From positions 1 to 38,379 of the forward strand of contig JAFYER010000007.1 of assembly GCA_017544165.1 (NCBI GenBank): DNA of 38,379 nucleotides. The letters are read 5' to 3'. The position numbers and the translations under genes are program-made. Source of the stretch: Bacilli bacterium (GTDB lineage: Bacteria; Bacillota_I; Bacilli_A; RF39; UBA660). This document shows positions 31,849-38,379 of the stretch, one piece after another (the first letter of the stretch is position 1; each line of letters begins with the position of its first letter). A model generated the notes under the pieces. It was not told the DNA's origin and did no database searches. It was given only the letters and a program-made list of their open reading frames with translations.

Positions 31849-34092
31849 ATGAAAAAGAAAAGTACGATAATAGTAATAATTTCAATGATAATACTTTTAA
31901 CAATAATTGCTTTAGCATCCTATTCTTTTTTTGGCTTATCTAATTTAAACATTACGAATGCGGTTAATTTAAATACCACTACGGAAAGAAATAATATGGT
32001 ATTTGATACTTTAGGTGGTAGTTTTAACTTACATGTAGATGCTGGTGATATGACTGAATATTTAAGTGGAAATATAGCAGCAGAGAACAATACTACCTTA
32101 ACAGTTAATTTCCAAGCAAATACTAGTTATGCATCAGTATGCACATATGATATAGTTTATGAATGGACAAGCACTAATAAATATCAAGCTCACACTACTG
32201 GTGTAACAGAAAAAGAATTTACTATACAGGCTGAGCTAACTTCAAACACACATGTATCACAAGGAATAAATTATATTCAGGGTGAAACTGACTTATCAGT
32301 AGTGGTTGGAAGCCAAAATAGTGCTACTGTTGTATCTGGCGCTCAAATAGATAGTACTGGAACTACAATGAATACAGCTGTTTGGACTTTAACAACTAGA
32401 TTTCACAATGCAAATGGAGATCAAACATCACTAGCAGGTAAAACATATTCTGGTAGGTTTAAAGTAGCTAATGTTTCATGCGTGGGAGGAACAAGACAAC
32501 TAACCTTAACTGAATATTTAATTAATGATGCTCCAAAAAGCGGAACAGATGCAGTATCAAGTAGTCCTTGGATATTAACATCAGATCATACAGGAGAATG
32601 GCGTTATGTAGGCAAAAATCCAAATAATTATATTCAATTTAATGGCGAATTGTGGCGAATAATAGGGGTAATGCCTGGCATGACTTATTGTACTGGAGAA
32701 TATGGAAATGCAAATGAATGTGACACTACCTCCACTGGTAGTTTAGTTAAAATAATACGAAATCAATCAATTAGCAGTAGCGCGTTGCGTTGGGATTATA
32801 AACAAACAGGAGTAGGCTCATCAACATCAAAGTATGGTTCAAACGACTGGAGTGATAGTCAGATAATGCTTATGCTAAATGGAACAAATTATTTAAAAAC
32901 AGGATATGATGTAAATGGAACTAAGCTGCATACAAGTTATACGATAACGAGCAATGTGGTCGCTGGGAATGGATATAACTATTATAATGCAACATATAGC
33001 TATCTCGATGGTAACGGAACAGCAGTATATACGCCAAGTAGTGCTACAACAAGCAGTTATACAGCCACAAGTGGAAGTGTTTATAAAAAAATTGAAAGTA
33101 GTGCACTATCACAAATAGCAACAGTCAAATGGGATTTATATGGATCGGGTAGTTATTTTAATTCCCTTATACCAAGTCTGGGAAGTCCAATCGACTTTTA
33201 TAATAAAGAAAGAAATATAAATGATCTAGGATCAGTATATGAAAATAGACCAGTGTATTGGTATGGAAAAATAGGACTTATGTATCCAAGTGATTATGGG
33301 TATGCTACTAATGGTGGAAACACATACGATAGAAATACTTGTTTAGGATATAAAATGTTTGGATGGAGTAGTGGTGATTATAAAACGGATTGTGCAACAA
33401 ATAGTTATCTATGGTATAACAACATAACATCGACAGCGCCAACAAGTGGTGCGAATCAATGGACAATGACACCGCGCTCTGGTTACGCGTTCTATGTGTT
33501 CTTTGTCCTTAGCAGCGGCTACTTGATCGACTATAACACCTACATCGCCGATGCGGTCCGCCCCGTATTATATTTAAAAGCTGATACAAAAATAATTGGT
33601 GGAAATGGTTCTTGGAGTAATCCCTATACAATTGAAGAAAAACAATATTGGTTTCCAAATAGATTTTCATACGGATATACTTATCCAGAAATTGGGGGAG
33701 AAGTTCAAACTCGTGGAACTCAATCAGGATATAATGTTTATGTAGGTCAAGATAGTTATAATTATTATAATTGTGCAACAATATATGGAAATGAAATATG
33801 TTTAAGCCAACCATATACGCAATATGGGTTATCCGGACATACAATAAATAGTAATTTTACAGCAGAACAACAAACAAGTGTTAAGCAAGCGATATATCAA
33901 ATAATTATTAATGCCGGACTTAACATTAATATTAATGAAGACTGTTCTGCATCATCAATGGATGGTTATTGCGCCGCTGGCGATTTTGAAATAGAAATTG
34001 ATAATGAAGGAAGTATTACAATTCTTGATTATGCCAATAACAAACATTGCGTTTTAACACCTGATGTTGTTTATTGTGAAAGTACCGGTTAA
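31849..34092 (+). CDS. Large signal-anchored surface protein with lectin-like variable region
   Basis: A 747-residue exported protein. An N-terminal membrane helix (~6-28) acts as anchor or signal. Residues ~30-210 are strand-rich and resemble a secreted fibre or adhesin head. From ~215 a long domain begins (LTEYLINDAP, then WRIIGVMPGM), and its end has the phrase WTMTPRSGY, a diversified stretch, and then AVRPVLYLKAD (residues ~538-577). This order matches the C-type-lectin/sulfatase-modifying-like fold of DUF6273-type and DGR target proteins. The last ~150 residues include NGSWSNPYTIE and a Cys-rich tail. Twelve cysteines in total, often close in pairs, suggest disulfides. AGAGGT precedes the ATG. 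The ligand is unknown; ligand binding and display are inferred from fold and from the variable region. Confidence 0.85.
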   Translation: MKKKSTIIVIISMIILLTIIALASYSFFGLSNLNITNAVNLNTTTERNNMVFDTLGGSFNLHVDAGDMTEYLSGNIAAENNTTLTVNFQANTSYASVCTYDIVYEWTSTNKYQAHTTGVTEKEFTIQAELTSNTHVSQGINYIQGETDLSVVVGSQNSATVVSGAQIDSTGTTMNTAVWTLTTRFHNANGDQTSLAGKTYSGRFKVANVSCVGGTRQLTLTEYLINDAPKSGTDAVSSSPWILTSDHTGEWRYVGKNPNNYIQFNGELWRIIGVMPGMTYCTGEYGNANECDTTSTGSLVKIIRNQSISSSALRWDYKQTGVGSSTSKYGSNDWSDSQIMLMLNGTNYLKTGYDVNGTKLHTSYTITSNVVAGNGYNYYNATYSYLDGNGTAVYTPSSATTSSYTATSGSVYKKIESSALSQIATVKWDLYGSGSYFNSLIPSLGSPIDFYNKERNINDLGSVYENRPVYWYGKIGLMYPSDYGYATNGGNTYDRNTCLGYKMFGWSSGDYKTDCATNSYLWYNNITSTAPTSGANQWTMTPRSGYAFYVFFVLSSGYLIDYNTYIADAVRPVLYLKADTKIIGGNGSWSNPYTIEEKQYWFPNRFSYGYTYPEIGGEVQTRGTQSGYNVYVGQDSYNYYNCATIYGNEICLSQPYTQYGLSGHTINSNFTAEQQTSVKQAIYQIIINAGLNININEDCSASSMDGYCAAGDFEIEIDNEGSITILDYANNKHCVLTPDVVYCESTG
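33471..33567 (+). other. Candidate DGR variable region (VR)
   Basis: This 97-base block has 53 G or C (55%, counted by eye), while the gene around it is about 35% and the window about 28-30%. In frame, 19 of the 30 codons from 33475 to 33564 end in C, and most are of the type NNC (TAC, TTC, GTC, AGC, GGC, ATC, GAC, AAC, ACC, GCC). This is what adenine-directed mutagenesis of AAC codons produces. The 3' end is a G/C-rich run (GCGGTCCGCCCCGT), comparable to the G/C element next to the initiation site of known DGRs. The encoded part lies between TPRS and VRPVLYL of the lectin-like fold. No template repeat or reverse transcriptase is in the window. Confidence 0.65.
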
Positions 34093-34175
34093 TATAGTTT
34101 TATTGTTGGTTGAAAAATAATGTTGAAGATTAGATTACACTTCTAGGATGATAAATAATTAATATACGATTAAAG

Positions 34176-34200
34176 AGCTTATTTTAAAAATAGGCTTTTT
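34176..34200 (+). terminator. Terminator after the surface protein
   Basis: AGCTTATT and AATAGGCT pair (one G-T) and are followed by T5. It lies about 85 bases after the stop codon, and the stretch between holds nothing else I recognise. Confidence 0.7.
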
Positions 34201-34206
34201 CTTTGA

Positions 34207-34241
34207 TTGAAAAAAAGTAGTTTATATCATATAATGATATA
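34207..34241 (+). promoter_or_regulatory. Promoter with palindromic operator over the -10
   Basis: TTGAAA (34207-34212), a 17-base spacer and TATAAT (34230-34235). A perfect inverted repeat TATATCAT-ATA-ATGATATA (34223-34241) covers the -10, the position expected for a repressor operator of the MarR, PadR or GntR kind. It drives the heterodimeric ABC exporter. Confidence 0.65.
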
Positions 34242-34262
34242 GTTAAAAAGATGGAGGTTTTT

Positions 34263-35996
34263 ATGGTTAAGAAAATCCTTAAATCAGTTCGTGAATATAA
34301 AAAAGCTTCTATTCTAACACCAGTATGTATGTTAGGAGAGGTTTTAATGGAGGTTATTATACCTATTTTAATGGCTAAGTTATTAGATTCAGGCATTGAA
34401 ACAGGTAATCTAAATAATATTTTATCTATCGGAGTATTACTTGTAATGTGTGCTATTTTTTCATTATGTTTTGGTATGCTATCTGGTAGATTTGCTTCGA
34501 TTGCCTCTAATGGGTTTGCTAAAAACTTAAGACATGATTTATATTATAAAGTACAAGATTATTCTTTTAAAAATATCGACAAATATTCAACGTCAAGTAT
34601 TATTACAAGACTTACTACCGATGTAACTAATGTGCAAAATGCTTATCAAATGATTATTAGAATTGCTGTAAGAGCTCCACTTATGTTTGTTTTTTCTTTT
34701 CTAATGGTTTTTATTATCAATAAGAAAATATCTATTGTCTTTTTAATTGTGGTTCCTATATTATTTGGTTTATTAATTCTAATTGCTAAAATAGCTCATC
34801 CTTATTTTGAAAAAGTATTTAAAACATATGATGAACTCAATAATGTTGTCAAAGAAAATGTTGGGGGAATAAGAGTTGTTAAATCTTATGTTAGGGAAGA
34901 TTATGAAACAAAAAAATTTGATAAAGTATCTAATAAGATTTATAAACTATTTACTAAAGCAGAGAAAATTGTTGCTTCAAATAGTGCACTTATGGATAGT
35001 GCTATTTATACAACTATCTTGTTAGTTTCGTATATCGGAGCAAGATCAATTGTAAATGGAAATCTTACAACTGGACAGCTTGCATCATTATTTACATACT
35101 CAATGAGTATATTAACTAGTTTAATGATGGTATCAATGATTTATGTTATGATTATCATTTCTCTTCCTTCGATGAAAAGAGTAGTGGAACTACTTGATGA
35201 AAATCCTGATATTAAAGATAGTGATAAAGTAATTGATATTATACCTAATGGAAGTATTGAATTTAAAAATGTTGACTTTTCATATAATAATGATAAGAAA
35301 AAACTTGCTTTAAATAATATAAATATCAAGATAAAATCGGGAGAGACAATAGGTATTATTGGTTCGACTGGTTCCGGTAAATCAACACTTGTTAATTTAA
35401 TACCAAGACTATATGATCCAACTTCTGGAGAGGTTTTAGTTGGAGGCAAAAATGTTAAAGATTATAGTTTATATGCTCTTCGTAATGAAGTATCAATGGT
35501 TTTGCAAAAAAATGTTTTATTCTCTGGGACTATTAGAGATAATCTTTGCTGGGGTGATGCTAAAGCTTCTGATGAAGAAATTAACAAAGCATGTGATTTA
35601 GCATGTGCAACTGAATTTATTTCTAAATTTGAAAATGGTCTTGATTATTATATAGAGCAAGGTGCTACGAATGTAAGTGGTGGTCAAAAACAAAGACTAG
35701 CTATAGCAAGAGCTTTATTGAAAAAACCAAAAATAATTATTTTTGATGATTCAACAAGTGCTTGCGATACCATGACTGATGCCAAAATTAGAAATAATTT
35801 AAAAACTTTTATGCCAGATGTTACGAAACTAATTATTGCTCAAAGAATATCTTCGGTCGAAGATGCTGATAAGGTTATTGTCATCGATGAGGGTAAAATC
35901 GTGGATTTTGATACACCAGAGCATTTAATGAAGACTTCAAAAATTTATAAAGAGATAAATGACTCTCAAAAAAAGGGGGTGACTCTAAATGAATAA
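34263..35996 (+). CDS. Heterodimeric ABC exporter subunit with degenerate ATPase site
   Basis: A 577-residue half-transporter of the LmrCD/BmrCD/TM287-288 type. Six membrane helices (~15-310) precede an ATPase domain with Walker A GSTGSGKST (367-375), signature VSGGQKQR and Walker B IIIFDDSTSACD. The catalytic Glu is Asp496 and the switch His is Gln527 (IIAQRISS), so this is the non-hydrolysing (degenerate) member of the pair. The start at 34263 follows GGAGG; the in-frame ATG at 34251 overlaps that site. The second subunit begins inside its stop region. The substrate is unknown; drugs, lipids or peptides are typical. Confidence 0.93.
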   Translation: MVKKILKSVREYKKASILTPVCMLGEVLMEVIIPILMAKLLDSGIETGNLNNILSIGVLLVMCAIFSLCFGMLSGRFASIASNGFAKNLRHDLYYKVQDYSFKNIDKYSTSSIITRLTTDVTNVQNAYQMIIRIAVRAPLMFVFSFLMVFIINKKISIVFLIVVPILFGLLILIAKIAHPYFEKVFKTYDELNNVVKENVGGIRVVKSYVREDYETKKFDKVSNKIYKLFTKAEKIVASNSALMDSAIYTTILLVSYIGARSIVNGNLTTGQLASLFTYSMSILTSLMMVSMIYVMIIISLPSMKRVVELLDENPDIKDSDKVIDIIPNGSIEFKNVDFSYNNDKKKLALNNINIKIKSGETIGIIGSTGSGKSTLVNLIPRLYDPTSGEVLVGGKNVKDYSLYALRNEVSMVLQKNVLFSGTIRDNLCWGDAKASDEEINKACDLACATEFISKFENGLDYYIEQGATNVSGGQKQRLAIARALLKKPKIIIFDDSTSACDTMTDAKIRNNLKTFMPDVTKLIIAQRISSVEDADKVIVIDEGKIVDFDTPEHLMKTSKIYKEINDSQKKGVTLNE

Positions 35997-37875
35997 TAAA
36001 GTAAAAATGGCCCAAGGTATAAAAAAACAACCTATTAAAAAGGGCACTATTAAAAGATTATTTAAATATATTTTTAAATATAAGATTACTATTTTTATAG
36101 TTATAACATGTATTATTATTAATTCAGTTGCGGAAGTTTATGGCCAATTGTTTTTGAAGACCCTTATTGATAAGTATATCGTTCCTCTTGTAAATAGTAG
36201 TCATCCTAATTTTACCCCTCTTATCAATGCACTTTTGATGATGGCTGGTATCTATTTAATGGCTATCATTACGATGTATATTTATAACCGTCTTATGGTC
36301 AACATTACTCAAGGGGTGTTAAAAAGTATTCGGGATGATATGTTCCAAAAAATGGAAAAACTACCAATTAGATATTTTGATAATAATTCGCATGGTGATA
36401 TTATGAGTCATTATACTAATGATACAGATACATTAAGACAAATGATATCTCAAAGTTTACCAAATACTTTTGCTAGTTTAATAGCTATTATATCAACATT
36501 TATTTCGATGATATATCTAAACTTTTTATTAACAATAGTTTTAGTAATATGTATTTTCTTAATGCTTTTGATATCATCAAAATTTGCTAAGAAAAGTGGT
36601 AAATACTTTGTTGCTCAACAACAATCACTTGGTAAAGTAAATGGTTTTATCGAGGAAATGATTGATGGTCAAAAGGTTATTAAAGTCTTTACTCATGAAG
36701 ATGTCGTTAAAAAAGATTTTGATAAGATTAATAATGAACTATGCAGTAATAGTACAAAAGCAAATGTCTATGCCAATATGTTAATGCCAATGATGGCTAA
36801 TTTAGGAAATATTACATATGTCATTATAGCTATTTTCGGAGGCTTATTTGCAATATTTTTACCTAACGGTCATTTAATTACTTTAGGAACAATTGCGGCC
36901 TTCTTGACGCTAACAAAGAGTTTTACATTCCCAATTACAAGAATATCTCAACAATTTAATTTCATTATTATGGCCTTATCGGGTGCTGCCAGAATATTTG
37001 ATTTAATGGATCAAACCCCTGAAGAAAATAATGGTAAAGTTAAACTAGTTAATGTCGAAATAAAAGATGGTAAATTAACTGAAGTTGACAAAACAACCTC
37101 AAAATGGGCTTGGAAAATGGAAAGTGGTAAGCTTATAGAACTTAAAGGTGATGTAAGATTTAATAATGTAAACTTTGGCTATGTCAAAGAAAAAGAAGTG
37201 TTGCATGATATTTCTTTGTATGCAAAACCTGGTCAAAAAATTGCTTTTGTGGGTTCCACTGGGGCAGGTAAAACCACAATTACTAATTTAATTAATGCTT
37301 TTTATGATGTGGAAGATGGAAGTATCACATATGATGGCATTGATATTAGACTAATTGATAAAAATGATTTGCGTAAATCATTTGGGATGGTTTTACAAGA
37401 TACTAATTTATTTACTGGAACAATTATGGATAATATCCGTTATAGTAGGTTAGATGCTACGGATGAAGAGTGTATAAAGGCTGCTAAACTTGCTAATGCC
37501 GATTACTTTATTCGTAATTTACCTGATGGTTATGATACCGTTATTACCTCAAATGGGGCTAGTTTATCGCAAGGGCAAAGACAACTTTTAGCAATTGCTA
37601 GATGTGCGCTATTAAATCCACCAGTTATGATTCTAGATGAAGCCACATCTTCGATTGATACAAGAACCGAAAAAATAGTTCAAGATGGTATGGATAAACT
37701 AATGGATGGAAGAACCGTTTTTGTAATAGCACATAGACTTTCTACTATTCAAAATGCCAAAGCAATAATGGTTATGGAAAACGGTAAAATAATTGAACGT
37801 GGTACTCATGAAGATCTTTTAAAAGAAAAAGGAGAGTACTACAATTTATACACTGGAAAATTAGAATTAGATTAA
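35989..37875 (+). CDS. Heterodimeric ABC exporter subunit with canonical ATPase site
   Basis: The 628-residue partner of the preceding subunit. Six membrane helices (~30-335) are followed by an insertion of about 30 residues (TSKWAWKMESGKL), common in LmrD-like subunits, and an ATPase with Walker A GSTGAGKTT (422-430), signature LSQGQRQL, Walker B MILDEATSSID (Asp550, Glu551) and switch His582 (AHRLST). It supplies the catalytic Glu and His missing in the first subunit. The gene overlaps its partner by eight bases, and GGGGGTG lies before the ATG. Confidence 0.94.
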   Translation: MNNKVKMAQGIKKQPIKKGTIKRLFKYIFKYKITIFIVITCIIINSVAEVYGQLFLKTLIDKYIVPLVNSSHPNFTPLINALLMMAGIYLMAIITMYIYNRLMVNITQGVLKSIRDDMFQKMEKLPIRYFDNNSHGDIMSHYTNDTDTLRQMISQSLPNTFASLIAIISTFISMIYLNFLLTIVLVICIFLMLLISSKFAKKSGKYFVAQQQSLGKVNGFIEEMIDGQKVIKVFTHEDVVKKDFDKINNELCSNSTKANVYANMLMPMMANLGNITYVIIAIFGGLFAIFLPNGHLITLGTIAAFLTLTKSFTFPITRISQQFNFIIMALSGAARIFDLMDQTPEENNGKVKLVNVEIKDGKLTEVDKTTSKWAWKMESGKLIELKGDVRFNNVNFGYVKEKEVLHDISLYAKPGQKIAFVGSTGAGKTTITNLINAFYDVEDGSITYDGIDIRLIDKNDLRKSFGMVLQDTNLFTGTIMDNIRYSRLDATDEECIKAAKLANADYFIRNLPDGYDTVITSNGASLSQGQRQLLAIARCALLNPPVMILDEATSSIDTRTEKIVQDGMDKLMDGRTVFVIAHRLSTIQNAKAIMVMENGKIIERGTHEDLLKEKGEYYNLYTGKLELD

Positions 37876-37887
37876 AGCAAAACAATC

Positions 37888-37918
37888 AAAAAAGTAACAT
37901 CAAAATGTTACTTTTTTT
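37888..37918. terminator. Bidirectional terminator between exporter and nuclease genes
   Basis: AAAAAAGTAACA-TCAAAA-TGTTACTTTTTTT, symmetrical with runs on both strands. The convergent nuclease gene's stop codon lies in the right arm. Confidence 0.88.
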
Positions 37919-38379
37919 CTTTAATAATCCTATTATATTCATCTTCGTCGATATCAAGACATTTTAATATTTGTTCTTTAGTAAAATTAGCATTTTGCAT
38001 GTTTTGTATTATTTGAAATCTTTCTTGCTCAATGCCTTGTTCTTTTCCTTCAATATAACCTTTTTCTTTTCCTTCAGCAAATCCTTGTTCAACTGCCATT
38101 TGCTTTTGAGTATTCATAAGCATAATATAATCTTCTTCAGCTGATATCGGAGCGACGAAATCTAAATCTTCATTCAATTTACACACCTTACCTTTGTATT
38201 CATCTATGATATCCTTATTGGAACTTATTTCTTTGAGCTCATTAAGTTCATTAGGTTGTAAGTCAAGCATCATAATCAAATCATATTTTTTGATTGATTT
38301 CTTATCGTTATCATACCAAAACTTCATAATCTTGTCCATGTTGATAACAATTATTTTAAAATTGTTAATATATAAGTCA
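37908..38379 (-). CDS. Rpn-family PD-(D/E)XK nuclease/putative transposase, C-terminal part
   Basis: The reading frame stays open to the window edge, so only the C-terminal ~157 residues are seen and the start is outside; the Met at 38339 is internal. The visible part resembles the C-terminal half of Rpn (recombination-promoting nuclease, PDDEXK_2) proteins: INMDKIMKFWYDNDKKSIKKYD, a helical LDLQPNELNELKEI region, then the Gly-Glu-Lys repeat QGFAEGKEKGYIEGKEQG and a short helical tail. The catalytic nuclease domain should be further right. Rpn proteins are multi-copy accessory genes in gut Firmicutes. Confidence 0.78.
   Translation of the reverse strand, partial: DLYINNFKIIVINMDKIMKFWYDNDKKSIKKYDLIMMLDLQPNELNELKEISSNKDIIDEYKGKVCKLNEDLDFVAPISAEEDYIMLMNTQKQMAVEQGFAEGKEKGYIEGKEQGIEQERFQIIQNMQNANFTKEQILKCLDIDEDEYNRIIKEKK

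Noticed and set aside
33471-33567. The G/C-rich block as an insertion or transferred fragment
   Set aside because: The frame and the protein fold continue smoothly through both edges, there are no terminal repeats or target duplication, and the codon bias is NNC rather than generally G/C-rich. A mutagenised variable region explains it better.
33509-33844. Minus-strand open frame of 111 codons under the variable region
   Set aside because: It overlaps the well-supported surface protein, has His/Tyr-rich composition expected from the antisense of Asn/Tyr codons, and lacks start signals.
37908-38339. Complete 143-residue protein starting at Met 38339
   Set aside because: The frame is open upstream to the window edge and the upstream residues continue the family pattern, so this Met is internal and the gene is cut by the window.

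Overview
This is an AT-rich (roughly 28-30% G+C by eye) window from a low-GC Gram-positive chromosome. The evidence is two T-box leaders upstream of aminoacyl-tRNA synthetase genes, Shine-Dalgarno sequences close to AGGAGG, a lipoteichoic-acid synthase, LCP and penicillin-binding-type wall enzymes, sufC/D/S/U gene order and a DUF1292 protein. TGA is used as a normal stop (303 gene, 2938 junction, sufU), so this is code 11 and not a UGA-recoding Mollicute. An uncultured gut Bacilli/Erysipelotrichia-like lineage fits best; that placement is inference.

Layout. 1-302: tRNA-Gly (minus) and a divergent promoter. 303-4869: ltaS, an unknown membrane-anchored protein and an LCP protein with a PASTA-like tail, all joined by ATGA overlaps. 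4880-5437 (minus): a Lys-rich membrane protein. 5573-8523: a compact SUF iron-sulfur operon (sufC, a short sufD-like gene, sufS, sufU) with no sufB. 8504-11297: T-box and valS. 11360-16898: small membrane proteins, an 81-bp tandem-repeat protein, DUF1292, LemA, a secreted anchored nuclease and a ZIP transporter. 16987-20351: a secreted glucosaminidase ending in a dockerin, followed by a membrane-anchored cohesin protein. 20431-25093: two NBD-FtsX fusion ABC subunits. 25173-26360: a CofE-like ligase. 26414-28681: D,D-carboxypeptidase and L,D-transpeptidase. 28682-30356: T-box and proS. 30384-30962 (minus): methyltransferase. 31080-31156: tRNA-Glu. 31258-34092: two surface proteins, the second with a diversity-generating-retroelement (DGR)-like variable region. 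34263-37875: heterodimeric ABC exporter. 37908-end (minus): part of an Rpn-family nuclease.

Most of the window serves the cell envelope: polymer synthesis and attachment (LtaS, LCP), peptidoglycan trimming and 3-3 cross-linking (carboxypeptidase plus L,D-transpeptidase), peptidoglycan cleavage by an enzyme probably docked on the membrane through cohesin-dockerin, and surface display.

The two strongest leads are: (1) a 97-bp, 55% G+C block at 33471-33567 inside an AT-rich surface-protein gene, whose NNC-rich codons and lectin-like frame look like a DGR variable region with no reverse transcriptase nearby; (2) the adjacent dockerin-autolysin and cohesin-receptor genes. A SUF operon reduced to one ~195-residue scaffold-like protein is a third.
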